DNA of 64,000 nucleotides, taken from the NCBI GenBank assembly GCA_910580075.1, contig CAJTVR010000010.1, positions 15,724 through 79,723 of the forward strand, written 5' to 3'. Below, one piece after another: positions 17,034 through 26,757 of this stretch. A program made the translations under genes and the position numbers. The first letter of the stretch is position 1; each line of letters opens with the position of its first letter. Source of the DNA: an uncultured Eubacterium sp. Lineage in GTDB: Bacteria; Bacillota; Clostridia; Lachnospirales; Lachnospiraceae. The notes beneath the pieces were generated by a model. The model saw only the letters and a program-made list of their open reading frames with translations. It ran no database searches and was not told the origin of the DNA.

Positions 17034-18248
17034 ATGTTTCAGATTAACAGCAATTATCAAAAATTACCAGGCAGCTATCTTTTCAGCACCATTGCCAAAA
17101 AAGCAGCCGCATTTACAAAAGAAAACCCGGACAAGCCAGTCATCCGTCTCGGCATCGGGGATGTGACGCAGCCGCTTGTCCCGGCAATAGTAAAAGCACT
17201 TCATGCGGCAGCTGATGAAATGGCAGAGGCATCTTCTTTCCGCGGGTATGCGCCGGATGCGGGTTATGATTTTTTACGCAGTGCCATTGCGGAGCATGAT
17301 TATAAGAAAAGAGGATGCAAAATCAGCGAAGATGAAATATTTATATCAGACGGTGCCAAATCTGACTCCGGGAATATTCAGGAAATTTTTTCCGGGGACT
17401 GTAAAATTGCAGTAACAGACCCGGTTTATCCGGTTTATGTGGATTCGAATGTTATGGCCGGACGGTGCGGAGATTATGACACGAAGACACAGACATGGAG
17501 CCGCGTCATCTATATGCCGTGCACAAGAGAAAACGGATTTGTGCCGGAATTTCCTAAAGAAACGCCGGATATCATTTATCTGTGCATACCAAATAATCCT
17601 ACCGGAACTGCCATGACAAAGGCACAGCTTCAGGAATGGGTCGATTATGCAAATAAAAACGGAGCGGTAATCATTTATGATGCAGCTTACGAAGCCTATA
17701 TTTCAGAATCCGATGTGCCGCATTCGGTTTATGAATGTACCGGAGCCACACATTGTGCCATTGAAATCCGCAGTTTTTCTAAAAACGCTGGTTTTACCGG
17801 CGTACGTCTGGGCTTTACGGTTGTTCCGAAAGAGTTAGCCTGCGGCTCAGTCTCCCTGCACGATATGTGGGCAAGACGTCATGGGACGAAATATAACGGT
17901 GCCCCGTATATCATCCAGCGCGCCGGGGAAGCCGTGTATTCCAGAGAAGGAAAGGAACAGCTGCGGGAGCAGATCGCTTATTATATGAATAATGCCAGGG
18001 TCATTAAAGAAGGGCTGAAAGAGGCTGGCTATGAGGTGTACGGCGGGGTAAATGCTCCGTATATCTGGCTGAAAACACCGGAAAATATGAGTTCCTGGGA
18101 CTTTTTTGATTATCTTTTAGAGCAGGCACATGTAATCGGTACGCCAGGTTCGGGATTCGGGCCGAGCGGGGAAGGATATTTCAGGCTGACGGCATTTGGC
18201 ACCTATGAAAATACGGTGGCAGCATTAGAGCGCATAAAAGTATTATAA
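17034..18248 (+). CDS. dapL: LL-diaminopimelate aminotransferase
   Basis: DapL is a PLP enzyme that makes LL-DAP from tetrahydrodipicolinate and glutamate, bypassing DapC/D/E. The 404-residue protein begins MFQINSNYQKLPGSYLF and shows RLGIGDVTQPL, IPNNPTGTAM and the PLP lysine in SFSKNAGFTGVRLGF. AAAGGAGAATCC gives the start. It follows dapF by 85 bp. dapA and dapB are near 53 kb, so the window encodes four steps of the route from aspartate semialdehyde to meso-DAP. Confidence 0.96.
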   Translation: MFQINSNYQKLPGSYLFSTIAKKAAAFTKENPDKPVIRLGIGDVTQPLVPAIVKALHAAADEMAEASSFRGYAPDAGYDFLRSAIAEHDYKKRGCKISEDEIFISDGAKSDSGNIQEIFSGDCKIAVTDPVYPVYVDSNVMAGRCGDYDTKTQTWSRVIYMPCTRENGFVPEFPKETPDIIYLCIPNNPTGTAMTKAQLQEWVDYANKNGAVIIYDAAYEAYISESDVPHSVYECTGATHCAIEIRSFSKNAGFTGVRLGFTVVPKELACGSVSLHDMWARRHGTKYNGAPYIIQRAGEAVYSREGKEQLREQIAYYMNNARVIKEGLKEAGYEVYGGVNAPYIWLKTPENMSSWDFFDYLLEQAHVIGTPGSGFGPSGEGYFRLTAFGTYENTVAALERIKVL

Positions 18249-18360
18249 AATCATGGGGCTGCCGCATGCTGTTTCGTGCACCATCCCCGGGAACGGCTGG
18301 TAAATAAAGGAATATTAAAAATTAAGTATTGATTGAATTAAAAGCAGTATAATAAAAGAC

Positions 18361-19074
18361 GTGAGGCATATGTATCAGTTTGAAAAAGCAGACCGAAAGC
18401 TCTTAGGTGAGCAGATTGAAGAAGCATTGATGTGTTACATTTTGGAGGAACCTCTGGAAATCGGGCAGAAAATACCGAATGAATTTGAACTGGCAGAAAA
18501 GTTCGGAGTCGGAAGGAGCACAGTGCGTGAAGCAGTAAAGGGGCTGGTATCCAGAGGAATTCTGGAAGTCCGCAGAGGTTCAGGCACTTATGTCATCAGT
18601 ACCCAGTCTGCGGACGAAGACCCGCTCGGACTTTCTAAGCTGCAGGATAAATACAAACTGGCGCTTGAACTGTTTGACGTGCGGCTTATGCTGGAGCCTA
18701 AAATTGCATCGCTGGCTGCAGAATATGCCCAAAAAGAAGAGTTAGTACAGCTCAAAAGGCTCTGCGATGAAACGGAAGAGCTGTATCTGAGCGGAAAAAA
18801 CCATATCCAGAAAGATATTGAATTCCATACGTGTATTGCCCGCTGCAGTAAAAACCGTGTGGTAGAAACGCTTGTGCCTGTGATTAATACGGCAGTTCTG
18901 ACTTTTGCAAATTTAACACACCGCATGCTGATGCAGGAAACGATTGAAACGCACCGGGCAATTGTGAATGCGGTCACAGACCGTGACCCGGTAGGTGCAG
19001 AATGTGCTATGGTCATGCATCTGACATATAACAGACAGACGCTTATGCGGCTGTGGAAAGACCATCAAAAATAA
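18361..19074 (+). CDS. GntR-family regulator, FadR/FCD subfamily
   Basis: The 237-residue repressor-type regulator has an N-terminal winged helix (about 10-75; NEFELAEKFGVGRSTVREAVK) and an all-helical FCD ligand domain (about 95-225). The latter has metal/ligand-binding His and Asp positions visible in DIEFHTCIARCSKN and ETHRAIVNAV. FCD domains commonly bind sugar acids such as gluconate or galactonate. The permease and dehydratase genes downstream fit that. A palindromic site follows the promoter of that operon. GTGAGGC precedes the ATG. Confidence 0.9.
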   Translation: MRHMYQFEKADRKLLGEQIEEALMCYILEEPLEIGQKIPNEFELAEKFGVGRSTVREAVKGLVSRGILEVRRGSGTYVISTQSADEDPLGLSKLQDKYKLALELFDVRLMLEPKIASLAAEYAQKEELVQLKRLCDETEELYLSGKNHIQKDIEFHTCIARCSKNRVVETLVPVINTAVLTFANLTHRMLMQETIETHRAIVNAVTDRDPVGAECAMVMHLTYNRQTLMRLWKDHQK

Positions 19075-19091
19075 AATTAGTCAAAATATAC

Positions 19092-19131
19092 AAAAGATGA
19101 GAAGATATTATTATTTTTCTCATCTTTTTTT
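19092..19131 (+). terminator. Rho-independent terminator after gntR-type gene
   Basis: AAAAGATGAG (19092-19101) pairs with CTCATCTTTT (19119-19128) and T-run sequence follows, ending the regulator transcript before the gntP promoter. Confidence 0.85.
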
Positions 19132-19170
19132 GTGCATAAAAGAGAATAGAAAAACAAAACATTAGATGTA

Positions 19171-19223
19171 TTGACAAAAAAATCGTTAAATAGTATATTA
19201 AATTCATAAAACATATGACGTAT
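19171..19223 (+). promoter_or_regulatory. Promoter and candidate FCD-regulator operator for the sugar-acid operon
   Basis: TTGACA (19171-19176), 17-bp spacer, TATATT (19194-19199). Just downstream lies the imperfect palindrome CATATGACGTATG (within 19210-19225), a size and shape typical for GntR-family operators. Repression by the upstream FCD regulator is inferred. Confidence 0.65.
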
Positions 19224-19225
19224 GA

Positions 19226-19571
19226 TAAATTATAAAAAAGAAAGGGGAATGGTATAAAACATCAGATGATTTAAAAGCGGGACGAACCGGAAAATATCGG
19301 CAGGACAGAGAAGTAAATGAAAGGAAAAACAAAATATAGAAAAAGAACGGAACAGAAATCCAAAAAACAAGGTTAATAAGAGGGTAAGAAGTAAAAGATA
19401 AGAAATAAGGTGAAAGACCAGGAAAACAGACAGTAAAACAATCAGCAGTACAAACAAAAAACAGAAATCAAAAGAAGCAGCTTATTAAGAGGCAGCACAG
19501 ATTCAGACACGAAAAAACCAGACAAAAATCTGAAAACAATGGGTAAGAAAAAAGAAAGAGAGGGAATATTT
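19226..19571 (+). other. Long A/G-rich, T-poor leader of the gntP transcript
   Basis: About 345 nt between promoter and start codon are dominated by A and G with few T, and contain degenerate AAACAGA-type repeats. No open reading frame of note and no recognised riboswitch. It resembles the spacers at 7225-7412 and 25929-26094. Confidence 0.6.
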
Positions 19572-20918
19572 ATGACAGAGTTAAATCCAGCACGGCTGGT
19601 GACAGCTGCGGTAATCGGACTGGTTATTCTGCTGGTACTGATTATCAAATTTAAAATCCAGGCAATGATTTCCATTCTGATTGGAGCGATTACCATAGGA
19701 CTGATCGGCGGAATGCCGGCAGAGGAAATTGTGACGGCAGTAAACGACGGGATCGGAAACACGTTAAAAGGAATTGCACTCTTAGTAGGACTTGGTTCCA
19801 TGTTTGGGGCGATTCTGGAAATATCCGGAGGGGCACAGACGCTGGCTGTCACGATGGTAAAGTGGTTTGGCGACAAAAAAGCAGCCTGGGCATTAGGCAT
19901 TACAGGACTTGTCATTGCCATGCCGGTATTTTTTGACGCGGGCCTTATCATTCTTATACCGCTTGCGTTTTCTCTTGCAAAACGGACAAACCGTTCTTCT
20001 CTTTTTTATGCAATTCCGCTTCTGGCAGGCCTGGCAGTAGGGCATGCATTTATACCGCCGACACCGGGTCCGATTCTTGTAGCTACAATGCTGAATGTGG
20101 ATTTAGGATGGGTAATTTTAGTAGGAATTTTCTGCGGTACGCTTTCTATGATTGTGGCAGGGCCGGTGTGGGGAGCTGTCTGCGGAAAGAAATACCGGAT
20201 TCCGGTTCCGGAACATGTAGCAAACCAGGAAGATTTTGACGAGTCAAAACTGCCGAATTTCTGGAGTATTGTAGGAATCATTCTCATACCGCTCGTTCTT
20301 ATTATTCTGGATTCTGTATCAGGCGTTGTTCCGGCATTAAGCGGTATCCAGCCGGTATTTGCATTCCTTGGAGAGCCTTTTGTAGCACTGTTAATCGCAA
20401 CAGTCGCAGCTATGCTGATTCTTGGAATTGGTCATGGATACAGTACACAGGAACTGGAAAAAGTTATGACAAAATCATTAGAGCCGACCGGGCTGATTCT
20501 GTTAGTAACTGCATGCGGCGGCGTACTGCGCTATGTACTGCAGTATTCAGGACTGGGAGATGTAATCGGCAATGCAGTATCTTCCATGTCTCTTCCGATC
20601 GTAGTGCTTGCATTTATCGTAGCAGCCCTGGTACGTATCTGCGTAGGCTCTTCGACAGTAGCTATGACGATGGCAGCAGGTATTATTGCAGCAATTCCTG
20701 GTATTTCAGAGCTGTCACCGTTATATCTTGCATGTACGACAGCAGCTGTGGCTGGCGGAGCGACCGTATGTTCACATTTTAATGACTCTGGTTTCTGGCT
20801 TGTAAAATCTCTGGTCGGCATGGATGAAAAAACAACATTAAAGACATGGACGGTGATGGAAACACTTGTCGGAGGTACAGGTTTTGTGGTAGCGTTTATT
20901 ATATCGTTATTTGCATAA
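19572..20918 (+). CDS. GntP-family gluconate/sugar-acid permease
   Basis: GntP-family proteins are proton symporters for gluconate and related aldonates. The 448-residue protein has about 12 hydrophobic segments. Conserved sequence includes MPVFFDAGLIILIPLAF, HAFIPPTPGPILVA and SHFNDSGFWLVK. The ATG at 19572 is preferred over an upstream in-frame start because AAAGAGAGGG lies before it and MTELNPARLV leads into the first membrane segment. It is followed after 67 bp by an aldonate dehydratase gene, so the likely substrate is a sugar acid dehydrated inside the cell. Confidence 0.93.
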   Translation: MTELNPARLVTAAVIGLVILLVLIIKFKIQAMISILIGAITIGLIGGMPAEEIVTAVNDGIGNTLKGIALLVGLGSMFGAILEISGGAQTLAVTMVKWFGDKKAAWALGITGLVIAMPVFFDAGLIILIPLAFSLAKRTNRSSLFYAIPLLAGLAVGHAFIPPTPGPILVATMLNVDLGWVILVGIFCGTLSMIVAGPVWGAVCGKKYRIPVPEHVANQEDFDESKLPNFWSIVGIILIPLVLIILDSVSGVVPALSGIQPVFAFLGEPFVALLIATVAAMLILGIGHGYSTQELEKVMTKSLEPTGLILLVTACGGVLRYVLQYSGLGDVIGNAVSSMSLPIVVLAFIVAALVRICVGSSTVAMTMAAGIIAAIPGISELSPLYLACTTAAVAGGATVCSHFNDSGFWLVKSLVGMDEKTTLKTWTVMETLVGGTGFVVAFIISLFA

Positions 20919-20985
20919 ATAAGTACAGATTTATAAAATACAGATGGAATATAAAATCAGTAATGTAAGAAAGGATGGCAGGAAT

Positions 20986-22740
20986 ATGAAAGAATTAATC
21001 AGTCAGAAAATGCGCACTCTGGCACCGGAGTCAGACCCTCTGCGCATCGGAACAGGGTGGAAACCGCAGGATTTATCAAAACCGCAGATTATAATCGAAA
21101 GTACATTTGGAGACAGTCACCCGGGGAGCGGACATTTAAACCAGCTGGTGGAAGAGGTACGCAGGGGAACCGCACAGGAAGGCGGATTTGGCGCAAGATA
21201 TTTCTGCACAGATATCTGCGACGGGGAAAGCCAGGGCACGGACGGCATTAATTTCAGCCTTGTCAGCCGCGAGATGATTGCGAATATGATAGAAATCCAT
21301 GCAAATGCTACTCCGTTTGATGCAGGGGTTTATTTATCCAGCTGTGATAAAGGACTTCCTGGAAATCTGATGGCACTGTGCCGGATTAATATTCCGTCTA
21401 TTGTAGTACCGGGCGGAACGATGAATGCGGGGCCTGATATGCTCACATTAGAGCAGCTTGGAATGTATAGTGCAAAATTCCAAAGAGGAGAGATTGACGA
21501 AGAAAAACTTAACTGGGCAAAACAGAATGCATGTCCGGGCTGCGGGGCCTGCTCGTTTATCGGGACGGCTTCTACCATGCAGATTATGGCGGAAGCACTG
21601 GGACTGACACTGCCGGGAAGCGCGCTGATGCCTGCTACAAGTCCGGATTTGCTGAAGTTTGCCAAAGAAGCCGGAAGGCAGGCTGTGAGGCTGGCTTATA
21701 TGGACGGCATGCGTCCGAGCGATATTCTGACAATGGACAGTTTTGAAAACGCTATTTTAGTCCATGCGGCAGTATCCGGGAGCACGAACTGTCTTTTGCA
21801 TATTCCTGCAATTGCACATGAACTGGGAATAGAGATTACCGGAGATACATTTGACCGTCTGCACCGGAATGCAAGATATATTCTGGATGTGCGCCCGGCA
21901 GGACGCTGGCCGGCAGAATGCTTTTATTATGCGGGCGGAGTTCCGGCTGTTATGGAGGAAATCCGTGACTGCCTGCACCTGGATGTAATGACAGTTACCG
22001 GAAAAACACTCGGAGAGAATCTGGCAGAATTAAAACAGAACGGATTTTATGACCGGTGCAGTAAATGGCTGCAGGAATTTAATAAACGTTACGGCTGTTC
22101 TCTTACAAAAGAAGATATTATAAGGCCGTATGACAAAGCAATCGGAACAGACGGAAGCATAGCCGTTCTGCGCGGAAATCTGGCCCCGGAAGGTGCTGTT
22201 ATCAAGCATACGGCATGTCCGAAAGAGATGTTCCGTGCTGTGCTGCGGGCAAGGCCTTTTGACAGCGAAGAAGAATGTCTGGATGCTGTTTTAAAACATA
22301 AAGTAGAAAAAGGGGACGCTGTATTTATCCGCTATGAAGGGCCAAAGGGAAGCGGCATGCCGGAAATGTTTTATACATCCGAAGCCATCAGCAGCGACCA
22401 GGAATTAGGGCGCAGCATTGCTCTGATTACAGACGGCCGTTTTTCAGGTGCGTCTACCGGACCGGTGATCGGACACTGCAGCCCGGAGGCAGCCGGCGGG
22501 GGACCGATTGCACTTGTGGAGGAAGGAGATTTAATTGAAATCGATGTAGAACAGCGCAGATTAAATATTGTCGGTATTCACGGGCAGGAAAAGACGCCGG
22601 CAGAAGTTGAGGCAGTTCTGGCTGAAAGGCGCAAGGCATGGAAGCCGCATGAAATACGCTATCAGACAGGAGCGCTGCGGATGTTTACCGAACATGCAGT
22701 CAGTCCGATGAAAGGGGCATATCTGGAATATAAAAACTAG
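20986..22740 (+). CDS. IlvD/Edd-family dehydratase, YjhG/YagF-like aldonate dehydratase
   Basis: Enzymes of this family remove water from sugar acids or dihydroxyacids using Mg2+ and an Fe-S cluster. The 584-residue product has Cys ligand candidates in SSCDKGLPG (Cys120) and ACPGCGACS (Cys183, 186, 189). The PCNxH motif of classic IlvD is replaced by HPGSGHL, as I recall for the D-xylonate dehydratases YjhG/YagF. In E. coli that gene neighbours a GntP-type permease, the same pairing as here. A 2-keto-3-deoxy aldonate is the expected product; no aldolase is in the window. The start at 20986 is likely, though the ATG at 20944 is open in frame. Confidence 0.85.
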   Translation: MKELISQKMRTLAPESDPLRIGTGWKPQDLSKPQIIIESTFGDSHPGSGHLNQLVEEVRRGTAQEGGFGARYFCTDICDGESQGTDGINFSLVSREMIANMIEIHANATPFDAGVYLSSCDKGLPGNLMALCRINIPSIVVPGGTMNAGPDMLTLEQLGMYSAKFQRGEIDEEKLNWAKQNACPGCGACSFIGTASTMQIMAEALGLTLPGSALMPATSPDLLKFAKEAGRQAVRLAYMDGMRPSDILTMDSFENAILVHAAVSGSTNCLLHIPAIAHELGIEITGDTFDRLHRNARYILDVRPAGRWPAECFYYAGGVPAVMEEIRDCLHLDVMTVTGKTLGENLAELKQNGFYDRCSKWLQEFNKRYGCSLTKEDIIRPYDKAIGTDGSIAVLRGNLAPEGAVIKHTACPKEMFRAVLRARPFDSEEECLDAVLKHKVEKGDAVFIRYEGPKGSGMPEMFYTSEAISSDQELGRSIALITDGRFSGASTGPVIGHCSPEAAGGGPIALVEEGDLIEIDVEQRRLNIVGIHGQEKTPAEVEAVLAERRKAWKPHEIRYQTGALRMFTEHAVSPMKGAYLEYKN

Positions 22741-22757
22741 CCTTTGGTGAGAGGGTG

Positions 22758-22784
22758 AAAAGGGGCCGGGTCCGGCTCCTTTTT
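22758..22784 (+). terminator. Rho-independent terminator after dehydratase gene
   Basis: A GC-rich stem (AAAAGGGGCCG with CGGCTCCTTTT, one G-T pair) is followed by T residues. The rest of the 230-bp gap to the kinase gene contains GC-rich small dyads but no gene. Confidence 0.8.
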
Positions 22785-22970
22785 AATGTCCATTTTCTCG
22801 CTGATATTATATTTAAAGCTGCACAAACCCATTGATTTCAAAGCCGCTCCGTGTTAGAATATTATCCGTCAGCGGCCCCCGGCCGGCCATCTGGCCAGTT
22901 ATACTGGCTGCAGTTATTGGTCAGACGCCGGCATCCGTGAAAAAATAACACAGTTTACAGGAATAAAAAA

Positions 22971-25928
22971 ATGGAGAAAAAAAACAGAAAACAGCTAAAA
23001 CCAATACGGATCCTGATAGCGGCTGGTATTTTGTCAATGGCAGGAATTTATTTCTGCATCAGCACAATGAAGTATTCCCTGTGGAAACATTCGGTTACAG
23101 AAATCATGGAAGTATCGTCACAGGCAGGGCATGCTTTAGAGATTTACATTGAAAAAGACATGCAGATACTGAAAAGAATTGCAAAACACCTTGCACAGAC
23201 AGATGCACAGGATGTTCAGGCAGTGACAGAAATCATTGATGCACTTGCAGATTCGGACGTTTCCTATACCGTGACGGACTTAGAAAGGGGAGTCATGTAT
23301 GCCGGAAAAGAAGCCGGAACACGCAGAATCAGTGAAGAGGAACGTAAAACATATGAAACGTATACAGGAAGGTCAGCCCGGGAGCCATATACGGATGCAT
23401 TTACCGGCCAGGAAGTTATCGGGGGTTATGAAATGTTTCTGTTTGCGGACAAAACGCCTGGGATGGTTCAGGTGAAACGGAATGCGTCACTGGTAGAAGA
23501 CGAGTTTATGCTTTCGTTCTATAACGGCTGCGGGTTTTCCTGTATTACAAGTGAACAGGGAAATGTGCTTGTCCGGTCTTTTGCCAGAGACAGCGGCCGC
23601 TCGTTAAAAAACATCAATGACGTGCTGGAAATTCCCAAAAACGCAAAACAGAACATACAGGTATTTGACGATACAAGGACAAAGCAAAAAGAAGGCGTGA
23701 TGCGTCTTGTATTTGACGGCGAAGACAGCATACTTGGCTTTAAGCCTTTAAAAGGGACGCCGGGATGGTATCTGCTGGTTATTGTGCCGGATGCTGTTAT
23801 TATGAAATATGCAGATGATATTTTATATACGACACAGATTTTTTCTGTTTTTATGACAGTGATTCTGGCCATTGTCGGTCTGTTTTTATATCTGGAACGC
23901 CAGACGGATAAAAAGGTAATGCAAAAGGAAGACGACCTGCGTTACAGAGAACAGCTGTTTGATATTCTGGCAAATAACACGGATGATGTATTTTTGGTGT
24001 TTACGTGCACAGATTTCGAAGCAGAATATGTCAGTCCGAATGTGGAGCGCATACTTGGCATACCGCAGGAAGAAGTAACGGCAGATATCAGGGTGCTGGA
24101 ACAGACCGTAGACAGCAGGAAAAGAACACGCGGATACGATAATGTAAAGAATCTGCGGGGCGGAGGAAGCACGGTACTTGAAAGAGAGCGGTTTCACAGG
24201 AAGACGGGAGAGGCGAAATGGTTTTCAGAAACAGTATATAAGACAACAGTGAATGATTCTCAGCGGTATGTTGCAGTCCTATCTGACCGTACAAAAGAAC
24301 GCCGCGCTAAACAGGCTTTACTGGATGCACTAGAAATTGCGAAATCAGCAAATGAATCAAAGAGTGTCTTTTTAAGTAATATGAGTCATGATATCCGTAC
24401 GCCAATGAATGCCATTGTAGGATTTTCCACCCTTCTGCAGCGGGATGCAGATAACCCGGAAAAGGTGCATGAGTATACAAAGAAAATTACAGCTTCCAGC
24501 CAGCATCTTCTGGGACTGATTAATGATGTGCTGGATATGAGCAAAATTGAAAGCGGCAAGACGACGCTGAATATTTCTGAAATCAGCCTGGCAGATCTGG
24601 TCGATGAGTTAGGTGCTATGATGCAGATTCAGGCAAAGGCCAAAGATCAGAACTTCAAAATCGATGTTTATGATATACGCAATGAGCAGCTGTTAGGAGA
24701 CCGGCTTCGGATTAACCAGATTCTGATCAATATTTTGTCTAATGCCGTGAAATATACGCCAGAGGGCGGCCATATCGAAATGACGGTCCGCCAGATGCCG
24801 CAGCATACAAAAAAATATGCCAGGTTTCATATTGAGATTGCGGATAACGGAATCGGGATGTCAGAGGAATATCTGGCGGCTATCTTCCAGCCGTTTAGCC
24901 GTGAAGAAACCCAAAAGACGGCCAGCATACAGGGAACAGGGCTTGGGATGGCAATCACCAAAAATCTTGTGGATTTAATGGGAGGTACGATTGCCGTAGA
25001 GAGCAAACCTGGAAAAGGCAGTAAGTTTTTGCTGGATCTGGAACTTCGAATTCAGGAACAGGATGCGGATCCGGATTTCTGGAAAAACCACAGTGTCACA
25101 AAACTGCTTGTGGTGGACGATGATGAGGAAATCTGTCTTGGCATTCAAAAAACAATGGCAGATACGCAGGTATGCGTACAGTATGCGCTCAGAGGCCAGG
25201 AAGCGGTAGAGCTGAGCAAAAGCGCACAGGCTAAAGGCAGAGGATTTGACATGATACTGCTCGACTGGCAGATGCCTGATATCAGCGGCATTGAAACGGC
25301 GCGCCGGATTCGCAGAATTGTTCCTGCGAATGTGCCGATTATGATACTGACAGCATATGATATCAGCCGGATAGAGGAAGAGGGAACCGCAGCGGGCGTA
25401 GACGGATTTTTACAAAAACCGTTCTTCTTAAGCAGCTTTAAAATGATTGTAAGCAGTCTGAGAGACCAGGCGTGCGTGGATAAAAAAGCAGAGGTGCACA
25501 AAGAAGAAAACGAGGATACGCCACTGACAGGGCTGAATATTCTTGCAGCGGAGGATGTCGAGATTAATGCTGAGATTTTAATAGAGCTGCTTAAAATGGC
25601 CGGGGCATCCTGTGAATGGGCTGTGAACGGACAGGAGGTTCTGACAAAGTTTGCCCAGTCAGATCCTGACCAGTATGATTTGATACTGATGGATGTACAG
25701 ATGCCGGTCTTAAACGGGTATGAGGCTACGAAAGCAATCCGGGCATGCGCACATCCGCGTGCAAAGACCGTGCCCGTCATTGCCATGACGGCGAATACGT
25801 TTTCAGAGGATGTAAAAGAAGCGTTAGACGCCGGCATGAACGCACATGTAGGAAAGCCTGTGGATATGGAGCAGTTAAAAGATGCAGTTGCAAAGGTGCT
25901 TGAGTCTGGGTGGTCAAGAGGGGACTGA
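22971..25928 (+). CDS. Membrane hybrid sensor histidine kinase with PAS and two receiver domains
   Basis: A 985-residue signalling kinase. TM1 spans about 12-33, an extracytoplasmic sensor about 34-285, TM2 about 287-308 and PAS about 325-440. HisKA has the phospho-acceptor in NMSHDIRTPMNA (His473), followed by HATPase (N box NILSNAVKYT, G boxes DNGIGM and GTGLGMAI). Two receivers follow: REC1 (about 706-825, Asp765 in LLDWQMPD) and REC2 (about 858-975, Asp908 in LMDVQMPV). The design suggests a phosphorelay needing a separate Hpt. AGGAATAAAAAA precedes the ATG. Partner and signal are unknown. The next gene lies behind a purine-rich spacer. Confidence 0.92.
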   Translation: MEKKNRKQLKPIRILIAAGILSMAGIYFCISTMKYSLWKHSVTEIMEVSSQAGHALEIYIEKDMQILKRIAKHLAQTDAQDVQAVTEIIDALADSDVSYTVTDLERGVMYAGKEAGTRRISEEERKTYETYTGRSAREPYTDAFTGQEVIGGYEMFLFADKTPGMVQVKRNASLVEDEFMLSFYNGCGFSCITSEQGNVLVRSFARDSGRSLKNINDVLEIPKNAKQNIQVFDDTRTKQKEGVMRLVFDGEDSILGFKPLKGTPGWYLLVIVPDAVIMKYADDILYTTQIFSVFMTVILAIVGLFLYLERQTDKKVMQKEDDLRYREQLFDILANNTDDVFLVFTCTDFEAEYVSPNVERILGIPQEEVTADIRVLEQTVDSRKRTRGYDNVKNLRGGGSTVLERERFHRKTGEAKWFSETVYKTTVNDSQRYVAVLSDRTKERRAKQALLDALEIAKSANESKSVFLSNMSHDIRTPMNAIVGFSTLLQRDADNPEKVHEYTKKITASSQHLLGLINDVLDMSKIESGKTTLNISEISLADLVDELGAMMQIQAKAKDQNFKIDVYDIRNEQLLGDRLRINQILINILSNAVKYTPEGGHIEMTVRQMPQHTKKYARFHIEIADNGIGMSEEYLAAIFQPFSREETQKTASIQGTGLGMAITKNLVDLMGGTIAVESKPGKGSKFLLDLELRIQEQDADPDFWKNHSVTKLLVVDDDEEICLGIQKTMADTQVCVQYALRGQEAVELSKSAQAKGRGFDMILLDWQMPDISGIETARRIRRIVPANVPIMILTAYDISRIEEEGTAAGVDGFLQKPFFLSSFKMIVSSLRDQACVDKKAEVHKEENEDTPLTGLNILAAEDVEINAEILIELLKMAGASCEWAVNGQEVLTKFAQSDPDQYDLILMDVQMPVLNGYEATKAIRACAHPRAKTVPVIAMTANTFSEDVKEALDAGMNAHVGKPVDMEQLKDAVAKVLESGWSRGD

Positions 25929-26094
25929 ATTATAAAAGAACTGAACTATAAAAAGGAAAAGTGCATCACAAAAGGAAGTGAAATAGAAAAAGAAGGTGCA
26001 TCAGAAAAGAAACAGAGTTAGAAAAAAACTGAACCAGAATAAGGAAAGATTCAGGCAGGGATAGGTTTAGAGAAGGGAAGGATTAGATACAGAT
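25929..26094 (+). other. Purine-rich, T-poor spacer with degenerate repeats
   Basis: 166 bp between the kinase and acetyltransferase genes, made of repeated GAAxxxAAAAAG and GTGCATCA-type motifs. The coding strand is depleted in T. No coding potential seen. Confidence 0.6.
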
Positions 26095-26568
26095 ATGAAT
26101 ATCAGAAGAGCTCAGGAAAGTGATATGGAAGGAATTAACAGGCTGCTGATGCAGGTCCTGATGGTACATCATCAGGGCCGCCCGGATTTGTTTTTGGGAA
26201 ATAATGCTAAGAAATATACAGATGAACAGTTAAGTGCCATTCTGTCAAATGACGAAACGCCTGTTTTTGCAGCTGTTGATGAAAAAGAAACGGTACTTGG
26301 CTATGCGTTTTGCATTTTTAAGCAGTACATAAATGATAATATTTTAACAGATGTTAAAACGCTTTATATCGATGACCTCTGTGTGGATGAAATGCTCAGA
26401 GGAGAGCATATCGGCAGACAGCTTTACGAATACGTGCTTCAGTATGCGAAAGACAGCGGCTGTTACAATGTGACGTTAAATGTGTGGGCCTGTAATGAGC
26501 CGGCTATGCGTTTTTATGAAAAATGCGGCCTCAAGCCGCAGAAAATCGGAATGGAGACCATTCTTTAA
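26095..26568 (+). CDS. GNAT-family N-acetyltransferase
   Basis: A 157-residue acyl-CoA-dependent acetyltransferase. It starts MNIRRAQESDMEGINRLL, typical for the family. The acetyl-CoA binding motif A is LYIDDLCVDEMLRGEHIGRQ and motif B includes NEPAMRFYEKCGL. The substrate is unknown; similar proteins acetylate amino groups of small molecules or protein N-termini. The gene is convergent with typA across a short repetitive region. Confidence 0.88.
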   Translation: MNIRRAQESDMEGINRLLMQVLMVHHQGRPDLFLGNNAKKYTDEQLSAILSNDETPVFAAVDEKETVLGYAFCIFKQYINDNILTDVKTLYIDDLCVDEMLRGEHIGRQLYEYVLQYAKDSGCYNVTLNVWACNEPAMRFYEKCGLKPQKIGMETIL

Positions 26569-26627
26569 CAACACAGGGTACAGGCTCGCAGACCGCACTG
26601 CTGCCGAAATACCAGACATTCCGCCGA

Positions 26628-26756
26628 CAGGTGCCAGGCACTCTGCCAGAGCCGCTAAGCCGGGTTTTTGGCAGCAGGTGCCAGGCGCTCTGCCAGAGCC
26701 GCCAAGCCGGGCCTTCCGGCAGCTGGCCGGGTGTTTTGCCAAAGCCAGCTGTACAG
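26628..26756. repeat. GC-rich 47-48 bp tandem repeat between convergent genes
   Basis: Two near-identical units (26628-26674 and 26675-26722), each starting CAGGTGCCAGGC and ending GGCAG, and a degenerate partial third unit up to about 26756. They contain internal dyads and lie between the ends of the acetyltransferase and typA. Confidence 0.85.
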
Positions 26757-26757
26757 T

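Noticed and set aside
25145..25837. 230-codon minus-strand frame opposite the hybrid kinase
   Set aside because: A shadow of the two receiver domains; no ribosome site.
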